A stretch of DNA of 64,000 bases from Tubulanus polymorphus. Its lineage: Eukaryota > Nemertea > Palaeonemertea > Tubulaniformes > Tubulanidae. The stretch spans positions 16,090,001-16,154,000 of the forward strand of contig NC_134025.1 in the NCBI RefSeq assembly GCF_964204645.1, read 5' to 3'. The notes beneath the pieces were generated by a model. It searched no databases. It was given only the letters and a program-made list of their open reading frames with translations, and had not been told where the DNA came from. The position numbers were made by a program, and so were the translations under genes. Positions 43,210 to 55,540 of this stretch are shown piece by piece (position 1 is the stretch's first letter; every line of letters begins with the position of its first letter).

Positions 43210-43726
43210 TTGGAACTAGCTGTAGTAAGCCTCCAAGAACGTGTTAGGACAGAAGAATTTCAGTCGGATTCTATGTTTTATTGTGTTGTAAAATCTAAAA
43301 TGCCCGTCGCTTACGTAGCCCAGTATAAGAGGTGGTTACACCAGGACGTTCAGCCAGAAAATTTAGAATCGTTATTATGCTGGCTTGAAATCGAACGGGC
43401 AATTCGTCAAGAAGCGCGGGAAGAAGGTCAAAAGTTCCGTCAACAGCCATCATCGGACAGAAGCACTTATTTTGGCGCCAATCACTCTAACCAAAGCAGC
43501 TGCATATTATGTCAAGAAAAGCACGAACTCAGTAAATGTAAAATTCATCGAATTGAAAACCAAAGATAGGTGGAAAATCTACAAGGAAAACAATATTTGT
43601 TTTAGATCTTCGGGCACCGGGCATAGAGGCGGGAGCTGTCGAAGGTCGAAGAAATGTGGTGTAAGTGACTGCAAAAGGACCCATCATAAACTCATGCACA
43701 TACAACCACGAGAAAATTCACGATAA
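43210..43726 (+). pseudogene. BEL/Pao gag C-terminus
   Basis: The gag segment carries FYCVVKSKMPVAYVAQYKRW and a Cys/His nucleocapsid typical of BEL/Pao: CILCQEKHELSKCK (about 43500), then after a -1 shift NNICFRSSGTGHRGGSC (second CCHC, one Cys replaced) and KKCGVSDCKRTHHKLMH. One frameshift at about 43560. Confidence 0.75.
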
Positions 43727-43779
43727 GACTTGAACCCGACAGCACCAGGATTCACGCCAGATCTAGCTCACACCCACAA

Positions 43780-44388
43780 CACCATCAGATCTGAAGAATC
43801 AGGGCAAAGAAGAGCACATCCATGCTTTACTCGACGAGTGGTCCTCAGATTGCTATCTCAGCGAGGAAACCGAAAATTGACTCAGCCTTACTGGGACTGA
43901 AACAAATATGAGCCTATCGGTTCTTGCCGGGAAATTGAGCACAGTTCACGGCAAGCGTTTAGACGTCTGCATTCTTGACGCCGAAAGAAGAAAATGTCAA
44001 GGGAAAATAAGCGCGTTCACAGTTCAGAAAGTTACCGGTAGAATGGAAGTAATCCTCTGGAATGAAGAATGAGATCATCTACATCTGGCCTCATCTACAA
44101 GGCATAAATTTCCCTTCAGCTGCACGACGTAATAAAATTGACATGTTAATAGGATTGAATGACTGCGCGCTAAGTTTTCATCAATGCATTGCTGAAATTC
44201 CTGGTAAAGCGGGTGAACCTGTTGCTCGACTAACTCCACTGGGGTGGACCTGTATAGGACCTGTACCCACCAATGTCTGTCAACTGGCTCACAGTCCAAC
44301 GTATTTCATAAAGTCTGATGAGCTGACCGATCGCATAAAGCGTTCATGGGAACTTGATCAAGATGGTTTAAAAGATTCAAGTTTTTAG
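43780..44388 (+). pseudogene. BEL/Pao protease region
   Basis: HALLDEWSSDCYLSEET (about 43830) corresponds to the protease active site; the expected glycine of D-x-G is Trp here. It continues through SVLAGKLSTVHGKRLDV. A later frame (44062-44388) has IDMLIGLNDCALSF and VARLTPLGWTCIGP, the conserved end of the protease region in BEL/Pao. Two frame changes and several stops. Confidence 0.65.
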
Positions 44389-44399
44389 CCAGTAGAAAG

Positions 44400-45340
44400 A
44401 AATATAGATCTAGAAACAGCAAAAGCAATGAAACGACGTGATTGTGGCAGATACCAGGTTAACATTCCCTGGAAGGAAAATGAGCTGGTCCTAAAAAACA
44501 ACTACCAACTTGCGTTTTTCAGGTTAAAAAATACCGAAAAAACATGGCTTAAAACAACCACAGGTACCAGCTGAATACAACAAAGTCATTAGAAGCTACC
44601 AGAAAAAAGGGTACATCACGAAGGTACCAGTTTCTGATGAGGCGTGGTATCTGCCTCATTTTCCTGTCATCCGCACCGATAAGACAACGACTTAAGTCAG
44701 GATTGTGATGGATGCAGCCGCCAAGTCAGACGGAAAATGGCTGAACGATTGTATAAATTCTGGCCCTAAGTTGCAGAATGATTTCTTAAATGTTTTGCTA
44801 AGATTACGCAAAAATCCCATCGCCTTAGCAGCAGACATCGCAGAAATGTTCTTGCAAATTGAAATAAACGAGGCTGACAGGAAGTTTCATCATTTTTTAT
44901 GGCACGATCTCGATTTAACACGCCTACCTGATATATATGAGTTCAGCCGTCTGGTATTTGGCAATGCCGCATCGCCGTATTTAGCGCAGAAAGTAATACG
45001 CACACAAGCGGAGAAATGCGCGGCAAACTATCCCAGGGGTTGTGATGCACTACTCAACTCAATGTACGTCAATGACCTACTTGATAGTTTGAATAGCACA
45101 GAGCAAGCGATCAAAGTCCGAAAACAAATTACAACTGTTTAAAGTTCAGCGGGGTTCACCGTTCGAAAATGGATATCCAATGACTTCGAAGTCCTCAGTG
45201 ACGTACCACCAGAAGACAGAGCAACATACGTCGACATCGGCGATGGAGAACTGCCTGCACTCAAAACACTCAGTGAGACTTGGGATGCAAATAACGACCA
45301 CTACACTATAGTGCGGTACGGTGTTGGTCTCATTCACGAA
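44400..45340 (+). pseudogene. BEL/Pao reverse transcriptase with mutated catalytic box
   Basis: The fingers part is spread over several frames (44400-44700, e.g. AWYLPHFPVIRTDK). The palm is open from 44705 to 45142: VMDAAAKSDGKWLND, then ALAADIAEMFLQI (box A Asp), FSRLVFGNAASPYLAQ (box B) and MYVNDLLDSL where YVDD is expected. The first catalytic Asp of the YxDD box is therefore Asn. After 45145 another frame gives the connection region (FTVRKWISNDFEVL, LKTLSETWDANND). Most of RNase H appears deleted near 45310, where the text jumps to the region before integrase (IHELAEPTQWRHV). Confidence 0.75.
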
Positions 45341-45359
45341 CTAGCTGAACCTACCCAGT

Positions 45360-46799
45360 GGCGACACGTTCCTACTTAAATGAACAGTGCCAATCTTCCG
45401 ACACGCGGAATCACAGTTACAGCTACCTTGTGGAAAACGACTTATGGTGGAATGGACCTGAATCCTTACCAAACCAGAGGCTGACTGGCCTAAAAGACAG
45501 GAGGATATTTCACCAGACACCGCAACCCAGTCTGAAATACGCTCAGTCACCATGGCTACGATTGTTGATAATTTGGTACAAGAAAGGCTTGATCCGTCAC
45601 GATACTCTAGTTGGATTAGACTTGTGAGAGTCACCGCTTGGTGTCTAAGATTCATCCACAACAGAGAAGCGTCTGCTGACCAAAGAATTAAAGACGAATT
45701 TTTACATAAATCCGAGATAGTCGAAGCAGAACATTTCAGGTACAACCTGCTCAGAATGACATATACTGCAAAGAAATAAATTCATTGTCTAACAAACAGG
45801 CAATTTTGAAAAGTAGCAAAAAGTTAAATCATAGATTGGATGCCGAAGGAATTTTACGGGTTGATGGCCGATTACAATTTGAAATTCCACATGAAACTCG
45901 CTGTCCCATAATTCTACCTCGAAGCCACCACGTCACCCGACTAGTAATCGAAAGGTACGACAATGAAGGACACCACAACATCGGGGAAAATCACCTGCTG
46001 AATAATATCAGAGCCCGATTCTGGATACCTAGAGGCAAAGAAGCAGTCAAGGGTTACAAGCACAAGTGCTTTGGCTGTAAAAGGTGACGATTAAAAGCTT
46101 CCGAAAAGATCATGGCACCACTGCCAAATTATCGCTTAGACAAACCACTTAGAGCATTTTCAAGAGTTGGTGTGGACTAGGCAGGGCCGTTCATAACTAA
46201 ACAAGGAAGAGGGCGCATTTCTACTAGCGTTCTCTCGATTTTGTCATCGTCGTGGCAAGCTTGAATTAGTGATATCCGTCAACGGTACAAATTTTGTCAG
46301 TGCTGATTAATTAAAAGAATTATTTGATCGTCTACAAAAAACGAAAATTATCGACGACGCTGCGACAAAAGGCATCGAATGGAAATTCAACCCTCCCCAG
46401 GCTCCACACTTCGGTGGAGTTTTTGAGTCGATGGTGAAAGCAGCAAAGCGAGCTATAAAATCTGTGTTGACAAATGCCGAGATAACAGACGAAGATTTAC
46501 TAACCGCCACGACCTGTGCAGGAGGACTTCTGAATTCTCGCCCATTAGCAGTACTTAGTGCTGATTCAGACGACATAAATGTTCTAACTCATCATTTCAT
46601 AATTGGTCAGTGCGGGGGTCAAATTTCCCCTGTATTTCCAATCTGTAGTAAATTGACTGAGAGATGGAGAAGCGTTCAAGAACTAGTTTTACATCTTTGG
46701 CCTCTAGGTCTCGTTACAGAAGTATATCCCGGAAAAGATGGTAATATACGCGTCGCTCAGGTGAAGGTCAAGGGTATTGTTAAAACGATCAATCAGTAG
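45360..46799 (+). pseudogene. BEL/Pao integrase
   Basis: The pre-integrase linker (ENDLWWNGPE, about 45435) is followed by the HHCC zinc domain: HHVTRLVIERYDNEGHHNIGENH...FWIPRGKEAVKGYKHKCFGCKR (shown here in parts; 45785-46087). The core has GVD-stop-AGPF, where the residue after the first catalytic Asp is a TAG (about 46179). The second catalytic Asp is Val (VISVNGTNFV, about 46270). The catalytic Glu is kept in HFGGVFESMVKAAKR (46431-46460). An internal deletion lies between the first and second catalytic regions. The C-terminus (LGLVTEVYPGKDGNIRVAQVK) ends at TAG 46799. Confidence 0.8.
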
Positions 46800-46968
46800 A
46801 CTGTATCGACTGGTAGAAGCTTAGTACGTGTTCGGTTGGCTTGAGTCCGGTTTACCGCGCTCAGGAAAGGAATAGTGAGACTCTCCTTTTCCAATAGTCT
46901 TGGGGTCACGGTTTAGGCAACCGGGAGTAACCCCTGTAGCCTCCCGTATGTATGGGTTACTACATAGT

Positions 46969-47077
46969 GCTGGCCCGGCGACCAGGGTGAAGAAAGTTAA
47001 TGGTTGCGCTGGCCCGGCGACCAGGGTGAAGTTGTATGTTGTATAATGGTTGCGCTGGCCCGTTGACCAGGGCGAAG
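46969..47077. repeat. Three CTGGCCCGGCGACCAGGG-type direct repeats
   Basis: Units of about 24 bp start at 46969, 47008 and 47054, separated by AT-rich spacers of 15 and 22 bp. They lie in the 3' non-coding part of the BEL element. Confidence 0.65.
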
Positions 47078-47551
47078 TGGACCTTTACTCGAAATATATA
47101 ATTAATAACTAATGAGATTCATTATATTACGATAGGTGTAGCTTAGTTATATTTAGTTTAGGCGTTAAAAAGTCATTTTAGTTCCAAGATATAGTAGTTT
47201 CTATTACGCTAAGCTTAAATTTCACTGTAATGTACTTGTTTACACTTTGTCTTTAACTTGCATCTTGTTTACTATACATCTCGTTGCAGATTTATTTCAT
47301 AGTAAACGATTACTTACTATTTTTGGCAGCTAGTTCCGATATTCAGATAATGTGTGAGTTCATGAATGACTCACTGCTGAATTTACTTTCATATATTAGC
47401 AGCACATTTGCCTTATAATTAATTATCTTATAAATCGGATACTTTACTCAATACCCTTTTTTAGATTTGTCCAATGCCAGTTAGTACGGCAATTTTATTG
47501 ATTAGATTGATTGAATTTCTGATATTCCCTCTGGACATATCAGGGAGGGAG

Positions 47552-47740
47552 GTGTTCCCGAGATTATTTACGTATTTCGCGCATTACTGCTCTGCGGTTT
47601 TCTGACCCATATAGTTTTTTTCTTGCTAGTCACGTGTTAGAAGCAAATAAAGAGATCATCATCGCAGCATCATACAGGACACATCGTTTCCTTTTCGTTA
47701 TTCGTCTTTCTCAATACTAAGGATATAGTCGTGGTGGACA
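47552..47740 (+). repeat. Probable BEL/Pao 3' LTR
   Basis: A purine tract (CAGGGAGGGAGG) immediately precedes TGTTCCCGAGA. AATAAAGAG at about 47648 would be the polyadenylation signal. The end is uncertain (a CA near 47740). There is no second LTR to align, so borders are estimates. Confidence 0.45.
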
Positions 47741-47744
47741 ATCA

Positions 47745-50100
47745 ACCCTACAGGCACTATCTTCATTCTATCTTTATTTTATTGAATGTAAATTAACGAC
47801 ATGAAACACGATAAAAAATTGCCCAGGCAAGTCGAAAAGCATTTTTACAGTGTGACGTAATTACTGCATGAATTACAGTGATCGATCGATATCGTCATCT
47901 CCAATTTCTATCATTCAGTTCTCGCTCTTGCAAAAAATTTAAAGCAACCTTGTCTGTATCAAATTTATAGTATTTTAGCTAATAAATGTTTTAATTGATG
48001 GACTATTATCAAAAGCATAAGCAATGGACCCTCCAGTCAACCTTTTTATCATTTTGAAAATATTGAACCCTTTTTTATTATTTCCCCTGGGGGAACATAG
48101 AACCCGGGAATATAGGACCCGGGGAACATAGAACCCGGGGAAAATAGGGATGACCCCAAGCCCCTTACGCACTCAGCAGATAGATTTGCTTTGTAATGCG
48201 CATCGGGAATTACCATCTTTTCCATGCATTGAACACCACAACAGTGATTAAATTTACACGTTGCAATATCCCGATGGTATTTGCCGCTGCTGTAGTTTTT
48301 TTGGAATTGAATTGAGCGGCAGTGTGATGCATCCACTATCAGTGCTGAGTGACAAGTGAGTTCGAGTCTGGCTGCTTATACATTGTGCAGGCAACTCTTC
48401 AAAAGCCTTCCCATCGTGAGGATAAAGGAATAATCCAATAAAAGCCAAGCACATGAAAGGACAAACAATCATCAGCCGGCATCGCATTTTGATGCGTACG
48501 TTTGTCCGGTTGGTCTACCTATTATGCATCAGAGAAACGAAAACAAGGCAATTGTCGAAAACATATACTTTTCCATTATTTTGTTCAACGATATCTATGA
48601 CAGTAAAAGACCCTACGAATTAAATACTTTTGTGGACCACAGTAAACTACATAGGGAGATTATATAGATGATTATGGATGATGTATGAGGCAGCTATGCA
48701 GAAGACATGTTGGCTTTTCATGACCACAAAGTAAATCATCACCTTGAAGAATTTTTTATGACTTCTTGTAGTCTGATAGTCATATGTTTAAATTAACTGC
48801 TAACTAAGAATTTCATGTTAAAGCATATTCAAGGTAAAATCATTGGTCAAGTGTATTTAAAAATACACAACGTTACCTCTTACATTCGTACCAATTTACG
48901 AAATTTGTGTGCATTTTTGTAAATATAAATGCAGGTCCAAAGTACACACATTTTCAAAATACATATGCATTAACTGTTTACTTCAAAATACATGCCAAAG
49001 GTATATTCTTATTTTCCGAATACATGTGTATTACACGTGTGTTTAGTTGTGTACGCGTCAACCATTTTTGTAATAGAGGGTGTCCGACTGCCAAACACTA
49101 ATGCAAAACAACGAGACACCATAACACAACGCCCTTAGTTGGAATGACAAATTCAAAAGTTTGAAATTCATTCAGGGAATGAGTTAAGGCAAAATGTATC
49201 AAGCAAAATGTATTCGTCCCAAACCAGTCACTGAGCCCCAAACTCATTGCAAAAAGGACGCCATAGAAACTTACGGAAATGTATCAAATCCAACACCACA
49301 TCCAGTTTCAATATGTTCTGAGCTGTAATTTCCAATTTTGAGAGTTGAATCACTGAAGGCTTCCATTCCAATTACAGCATAGAAGTATCTAAAATATAGT
49401 CAGACATGTTCACAAAAGATTTGAAAATTGGAACTTAAATTTCACATACCGGTATATGACAGGGTTGGTTTGCTACAATCAATATATTTTTAGTTAAAGC
49501 GGCTAAGCACGAGCAGTAACGCTCTCTGCTTCGCAGCAAGACAATCGTTTAATCATAAAAAGCGGCGATAATCGTGATAATCCCCTAACCTAAAGTTGAC
49601 CTTGGAATTTTCTTTAAAATTGCCACAAATTCGTTGATTTCTATCATATGAACGCGCGATTCAAAATTCCATTTCCAACAGATTTTAGCCGCATGATCAA
49701 GCTACATGTTGCACGCGCACCACATAAACATAGTAGATTGCATGACATAATTTTGGTTTATATACATGTAATTTTTCACGATTTGTTACTGAACAATATA
49801 AATTCATTGATTCATCAACTGATTGAAAATCTATGTAAAATATTTTGATTATATAACGATTCGCTCGTACGAATTCGCTCGTTACAGTTATGTAAAGCTT
49901 AATTTAGGGAGCTCATTTATTCGGTTGAGCCACGTTTGTGCATACGAATCCGTTTGCATACGATATGGTTTCACACGATTGCAGGAGTTTTTTGTGTTTT
50001 CGTAATTATCTTCGATCCATGGCGATTGACATTCACGTAGAATAGAGATCGCTGATGCTGACCAGTTCTGTATATTATTAACGAGAAATTTTTTAAAATC
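47745..50100. other. No gene recognised; one minisatellite
   Basis: 48081-48148 holds about four degenerate units GGAACATAGAACCCGG / GAATATAGGACCCGG. 48840-49080 is AT-rich, with repeated AAAATACA words resembling 63130-63380. Nothing else. Confidence 0.5.
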
Positions 50101-50104
50101 CCAT

Positions 50105-51300
50105 TCAAACAGTTTTTGCGAGGTTATTTGCCGGGAGGTTATTTAAAAGGATCCACAGGCAAACAGTTTCCAGTTTATGACGAATATGGCATGGAGACAA
50201 ACCCATTTCTCCCTCAATGCTGGCTTTTGGAGATGATCTACCAACTCCCGAGAAAAGTATGCATTGCACGGAACTGAATTTTTTCGTACACATTATAGTT
50301 TTTAGACCCCCAAATTCCGGCACCATAGTCCAATATCGGCGTAACTAGAGTGTTGTAAAATTTCGTGAAAGTTTCATATTGTAGCCCGTAGGTAGCTAGA
50401 GGCTTTGCGACTACTTTACCTAATGCGTGACTCGAAGAGTTTGTTAGTGCGGATATGGAGAACGCAAAGTTTAAACAATAGTTCAGTTCTAGACCCACGT
50501 AACGGTAGGAGTTGGTGTATTCCACTAATTTATTCCCGAGTTTGAATTCGAATTTAGATTGACTTCATCCTCCTTCATTGTTTGGTCCAATTATTGACTA
50601 TATCGAGCATTTTTTGTAGTCCCGCTTCATTACCCCACTTTACATCCGCATGTAAATTTTGTTAAAAGTCATTAATGTAGACAGAAAAGAGGGTAGGGCT
50701 TATCTCATCTCCCTGCCTCGAACCACAGTTAATTTTGAAGTCATCCGCATAAAAGTCATTGATTCTTACACAGCTTTGCACATCCCGATAGAGATTTCTT
50801 AAGATAGATAAAAAATTTCCATTGAGTCCCGAGTTTTGGAGTTTGGAAAACAAAAAGGGATGGTTAATATAATCGAAAGCCTTTGCGAGGTCTATGAAAC
50901 AGGCATGGTTGGTTGCTTTTGTACCTTCCTAGTACGGATTATTTACGTGAGGGCAAAGAGGTGGTCTATATCGTTTCGGTTTTTGAGGAATGATCGGGTA
51001 TTTTCCAGGAATGCATTTAATCGATTATTCAAAATAGTCGTGAGCAGTTTATATTCCGTTGATAATAGACTTATTCCTCTATAACTTAACGGCTTTAACG
51101 GATCTTTGCCTTTCTTTAATATAGGGTGTATTATACCACTTCTCCATGCGTTCGAATTACACAGTTATTAAAACAACTCGACAGGAACGAATGTAGTCAT
51201 ACAGAGATTTGATTGCATTTTTACATTTCGGTTGGAATGTTGTCTATCCCAAGGCTATTATTAGAGAACTTTTAAGCTTTTAATGTTTCTTCCAATTTAA
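50105..51300 (-). pseudogene. LINE reverse transcriptase, YADD box deleted
   Basis: Minus-strand RT of an APE-type LINE. In order: PLSYRGISLLSTEYKLLTTIL-type motif (about 51100-51040), CFIDLAKAFDYINH (box A, about 50900), the thumb-side text FSKLQNSGLNGNF, CGSRQGDEISPTLFSVYINDF (box B, about 50700), then directly NEAGLQKMLDIVNNW. The segment that should carry Y-A-D-D between INDF and NEAGLQKML is missing. The post-RT domain follows (YRYVGLELNYCLNFAFSIS, VTPILDYGAGIWGSKNYN, 50525-50238). Several stops and frame changes. No endonuclease domain is visible upstream. Confidence 0.8.
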
Positions 51301-51479
51301 TTGGCTCGTTCAGAAAATTGCGGTATATTGAGACTAATCATGCAGCTTTACGTATTACACATATTACGTATGTACCTATACCAAAGTATTATTTTCATAA
51401 TGAACAGACCGCATTACATGCGAAAAACGGATGCTTAGATGAGTTTGAAAAATTTACGCTGCTTATTGGTTAAAATAGG

Positions 51480-52820
51480 AACTTATTATGTGAGGAGTTC
51501 GAAACACTTTGATCGAACAATGTACCTGTTCGAACAAAAAACTTTATGGACCAACAAGAAAAATTTCTCCGAATGAAAATGATTCAGTTCGATCGAGCAA
51601 TATACGTTCGGACTAAAAAAATGATTTTTTCAAATTGCAAAGTACTTTTGGTTTGAACGAAATCAATTTTTTGTTGCCACCAAAAAAAAAAATTTTGAGC
51701 GAAGGTGTTTGAACGAAAGGCATTTTTTCAAGCATCCGATTTATGCGATCGATTTCGTGAATGATTTGTTCAGATCGTGCGGTCGAATTGAACATTCGTA
51801 AAAATGACGATGGTTTAGGCAAATCACATGACCTAAACATGGCGATGATGAGAAAAAGATTGTATCCTTATCAACTACCCGGGGGAGCCATCTTGGAAAT
51901 CAAGACACCGAATCGCTCGCCGAGCGAGTTGGACGATTTCAATAATCGTTCGTAAAAACGCTGATCGTGAAATCGATCGCAAAAATCAGTGCTCGTAAAA
52001 TGCGTTTCTACAATCAATCGCAAAAATCAGATGCTCGTAAAAATGCCTCAAAGATCCTTTCATTCGGGGCTCCCTAGTAACTAAGTCATCGGGAATTAAC
52101 AAAATACCAGTTTCATAAATGATGAAAAACTCAAGTGAGACGTCTGAGAGCGGTCTGCTCAGACAAAAATTTTCAAAAAAAAAATCTTCATTTTGCCAAT
52201 AAAATATCGTTGATAATTGTGATTGATCACTGCAAGTCAGGACCAGTGAATCACTAATACCATTCTAATAAATCTGATTCTTCCTTTACGGGGAACTTAG
52301 CTTAACCTAGTAAGCCTATGTATATGCATAGGCTTAGCATCTGGACAGAATGGGCTTAGGCCTATTTAATTTCAACCTCCTAAATATCAAATGAAAGCAA
52401 TGGTGTTCAAATGATTTTTTCAAATTGGTTCCATCAAATAAAGTACTTTTGGTTCGAACAAAAAAATTTTTGTTGCAACAAAAAAAGAGAATTTTTCGAG
52501 CAAAGGTGTTTGAATGAACAAAGGCGTTTTTACAAGCATCCGATTTTTGCGATTGATTTCGTCGAAATCGTGCGATCGAATCAAATGTCCCTAAAAATGC
52601 CTCAAAGATCCTTTCATTCCGGGCTCCCTTGTAACTAAGTCATCAGGAATTAACTAAATACCAGTTTCATAAAAGAAAAACTCAAATGAAAAGTCTGGTT
52701 TATAAAGCCGTTTGCTCAGACAAAATTTTCAAAAAATCTTCATTTAATAATATTGTTAATTGTGATTGAGTCAGAACGAGTGAATCACTAATACCCTTAA
52801 GAAAATAAATGTATTTTCAT
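51480..52820. repeat. Direct duplication of TTCGAA-type and downstream repeat blocks
   Basis: 51625-51780 recurs at 52405-52560 (GATTTTTTCAAATTG, AGTACTTTTGGTT, CAAGCATCCGATTT). 52035-52250 recurs at 52590-52800 (CCTCAAAGATCCTTTCATTC, AACTAAGTCATC, TACCAGTTTCATAAA). Parts match, inverted, 4400-4560. Confidence 0.6.
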
Positions 52821-52858
52821 GTGCAAGAATATATTTTTCTGTGAATAAATACATTATT

Positions 52859-53000
52859 AGGGTTTTCTGTTTCTTCACAGAAAACCCTATTGAAATTCGC
52901 GTGATTATTATTAGGGTTTTCTGTTATTTCACAGAAAACCCTATTGATATCCCCGTGATTATTAGGGTTTTCTGTTATTTCACAGAAAACCCTATTGATA
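52859..53000. repeat. Three tandem AGGGTTTTCTG hairpins
   Basis: Hairpins of about 30 bp with 12-bp stems and loops TTTCTTC/TTATTTC, linked by ATTGATATCCGCGTG-type spacers and ATT runs. This is a closer match to 56658-56687 than to the 5624 array. Confidence 0.75.
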
Positions 53001-53023
53001 TCCGCGTGATTATTATTATTATT

Positions 53024-54262
53024 ATTTTCTTCCACACTATTTTTACTAAAAGAACAAAGGCTTTGTTACCTTGACGCTGTTGTCGATACAATCCATCTGA
53101 TATCATTCAGCTCACTTCGATCTACAAATACCCCGTGCGTATTTCGAAGAATCATCGTTACAAAAGCACTGTCGGGCCGTAAACATCGAAAATTGAGCCC
53201 TATTCAAAGAGCCGACATGTTTTTCTAAGTCCTCTTTCCGAAATCTGCCGCACGTTTCTTGTCACATCAATTATCAATTCAAGCATAAATTAACAAATTT
53301 ATTACCCAAAGATTGCCCATTCTGTCGCGGTTTTTAAAAACTAATTTTAACAATAGCCCATTTTCCTCATCAAATCGTATTACCGATATACAGGAAATTT
53401 ACTACTTTAGATTTTAAAAGCACTGTCGAGCCGTAAACATCGACGAATCGACGTGTGTCACTATATCGTCGTTCCGGGGATCAGCTGCGAGTTTCACCTC
53501 ATGATGGGAATCAAATCGAGTACAAATTAATTTATTACTACCAGTGATTTGGCTGCGGGCGTCATGCAGTTAGTTTAGCAATACCTATTTTTCTTTATCA
53601 AATTAACCGTGTATTTACTAAGATAAATCATAAGTGTACCGGGGAGTCGTAGGCCTAAACGAAACACGCCGAAGAGATATAGCGGAGAAAAGCTGTTATG
53701 TCGACGAGGTATCAAAATAAAAGAATATATTACTTTATTTGGCCGCGGGCTTCAACCTCTATATCAATACCATCAATACTCACACTTGACATTCGGAGTA
53801 AGCGTTCGCTGTGGGGGAAAGGGATCGTTCGCTGTGTCGCTTGATTGAAGTGTTTATCGAATTTGACGCGGCTTTAGGCCTACCGGTACTGAGCTTTACT
53901 GTCTCAAACAAACACAGTATAATTGTTGCGTTTATTAACGGACTCATTGGATTGAACTTCAAAACAAAATTTACGATATTTAGGTGGGTTGTTATTCAAT
54001 AGGCCTACGACCAATCTGTCCGGATGTTAGGCCTACGCATATACATAGGCCTACATAGGCTAGTAGCCTCTACTAGGTTAAGCGTTGGCTGTGGGGGAAA
54101 GGATATCGTTCGCTGTGTCGCTTGAAGTGTTTATCGAGTTTTACGCGACCTTAAGGCTTTATAGTATGGTGGCTGATAAGGGCCATGCGTAAAAAACACA
54201 CGTATATGCAAATGAGGGCGACATTATGACAAAACGACAAAACTAAAATAACGCGACAAAAC
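53024..54262. repeat. Large duplicated block, copy 1 (matches 56718-57748)
   Basis: Shared in order: TCTTCCACACTATTTTTAC, CACTGTCGGGCCGTAAAC (and again at about 53422, CACTGTCGAGCCGTAAAC), GTCGTTCCGGGGATCAGC, GTGTACCGGGGAGTCG, then GTTCGCTGTG and GTATGGTGGCTGATA leading into the 31-bp array. Copy 1 has ~250 extra bp (53800-54080) with the CTGTCTCAAACAAACAC and TAGGCCTA blocks. A third, partial copy is at 58780-58990. No convincing ORF. Confidence 0.7.
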
Positions 54263-54786
54263 AATAATTTTGGTTTTGTCGCCTGCGACAATTCATTATT
54301 TTGGTTTTATCGCCCGCGACTATTCATTATTTTGGTTTTATCGCCCGCGACAATTCATTATTTTGGTGTTGTCGCACGCGACAATTCATTATTTTGGTTT
54401 TATCGCCCGCGACAATTTTTTTTTTTGTCGCAATTTCATCGCCTGTGACAATTCAATATTTTGGTTTTATCGCCAGTGACAATTCATTATTTTGGTTTTA
54501 TCGCCCGCAACAATTCATTAGTTTGGTTTTGTCGCCCGCGACACTTCAATATTTTGGTTTTATCGCCTGCGACAATTCAATATTTTGGTTTTATCACCAG
54601 CGACAATTCATTATTTTGGTTTTATCGCCCGCGACAATTCATTTTTTTGGTTTTGTCGCCCGCGACAATTCAATATTTTGGTTTTATCGCCAGCGACAAT
54701 TGATTATTTTGGTTTTATCGCCCGCGACAAATGATTATTTTGGTTTTATCGCCCGCAACAATTAATTTTTTTGGTTTTGTCGCCCA
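54262..54786. repeat. 31-bp palindromic satellite array 1 (~17 units)
   Basis: The unit is GCGACAATTCATTATTTTGG followed by TTTTATCGCCC (31 bp). TTGTCGC-CC-GCGACAA across each unit junction is a 7-bp-stem hairpin. Because 31 is not a multiple of 3, successive units rotate through all frames and give long stop-free frames on the plus strand. Those are artefacts. Confidence 0.85.
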
Positions 54787-54875
54787 CTTTATTAGCTTTT
54801 GAATGATTAGGCCAATTAATAACGTAATAAAGACTTATGCTTTCGCCTATTTTGAAGTCGATTAATCTGATATAG

Positions 54876-55280
54876 TACGGAAGCGATAAAGGGCCTCGAG
54901 TTGTCGCATTCAACTCGACAAGTCGCCATCTTTATGTTGATATATCGCGTCAAGTCCACATGAATATGTCTACATATCGTGATGTTTTCACAACAAATTT
55001 CGCTTTTTTGCTCATTTTCCACGGGACAAGCCGTCATTTGAAGACATGTCTAAATGTAAGATGAGGACGCTAGTAATATGACGACTGAGTTTCAAGTCGT
55101 CATGAATATGTCGACTTGTCACAAGGAAAATGGTCGAGAAAACGAAATATGTCGTCAAAACGTCACGATATATCGACATATTCATGTCGACTTGACGCAA
55201 TATATCGCGGTATGTCGACATAAATATGGCAACTTGTCGAGTTGGAACGCGACATCTCAAGGCCCCTTATCGCTTCTGTA
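54876..55280. mobile_element. Fold-back MITE, 405 bp, 7-bp target duplication
   Basis: The ends TACGGAAGCGATAAAGGGCC and (inverted) TACAGAAGCGATAAGGGGCC are flanked by GATATAG at 54869-54875 and 55281-55287. The arms pair almost to the centre with repeated TCGACA/TATCG words (GACATATTCATGTCGAC, CGATATATCG). No ORF. Superfamily not determined. Confidence 0.8.
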
Positions 55281-55375
55281 GATATAGTGTCGAATAATAA
55301 GGTCATTTTGGCAGATTCTTTTTTTTTAAAGTGATATTAAGCGATCATTCAAGTGATCCTACTTAATGAAAGATC

Positions 55376-55540
55376 TACGGAAGCGATAAAGGGCCTCGAG
55401 TTGTCGCGTTCCAACTCGACAAGTCGCCATATTTATGTCGATATATCACGATATATCGCATCAAGTCAACATAAATATGTTGACATATCGTGACGTTTTG
55501 ACGAATTGAAAATCAGTCGTCATATCACTGGCGTCCTCAT
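55376..55540. mobile_element. Second, partial copy of the 54.9-kb fold-back MITE
   Basis: Begins TACGGAAGCGATAAAGGGCC and follows the left arm for about 130 bp. It then carries GTCGTCATATCACTGGCGTCC, which in the first copy occurs inverted. It lacks the right end. Confidence 0.7.

Larger units (their letters stand above)
43180..47740 (+). mobile_element. BEL/Pao LTR retrotransposon, 5'-truncated, degenerate
   Basis: From 5' to 3': gag end with zinc knuckles, protease, RT, an RNase H remnant, integrase, a GC-richer 3' region with three CTGGCCCG(G/T)CGACCAG-type repeats, a purine tract and one LTR-like sequence. The 5' LTR and most of gag are missing; the element begins right at the end of the 154-bp repeat. 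Many stops and frameshifts. Confidence 0.8.

Noticed and set aside
54270-54765. Open frames of 69, 154 and 80 codons (FWFYRPRQF-type repeats)
   Set aside because: They arise from a 31-bp satellite read in rotating frames. The same happens at 57752-58368.
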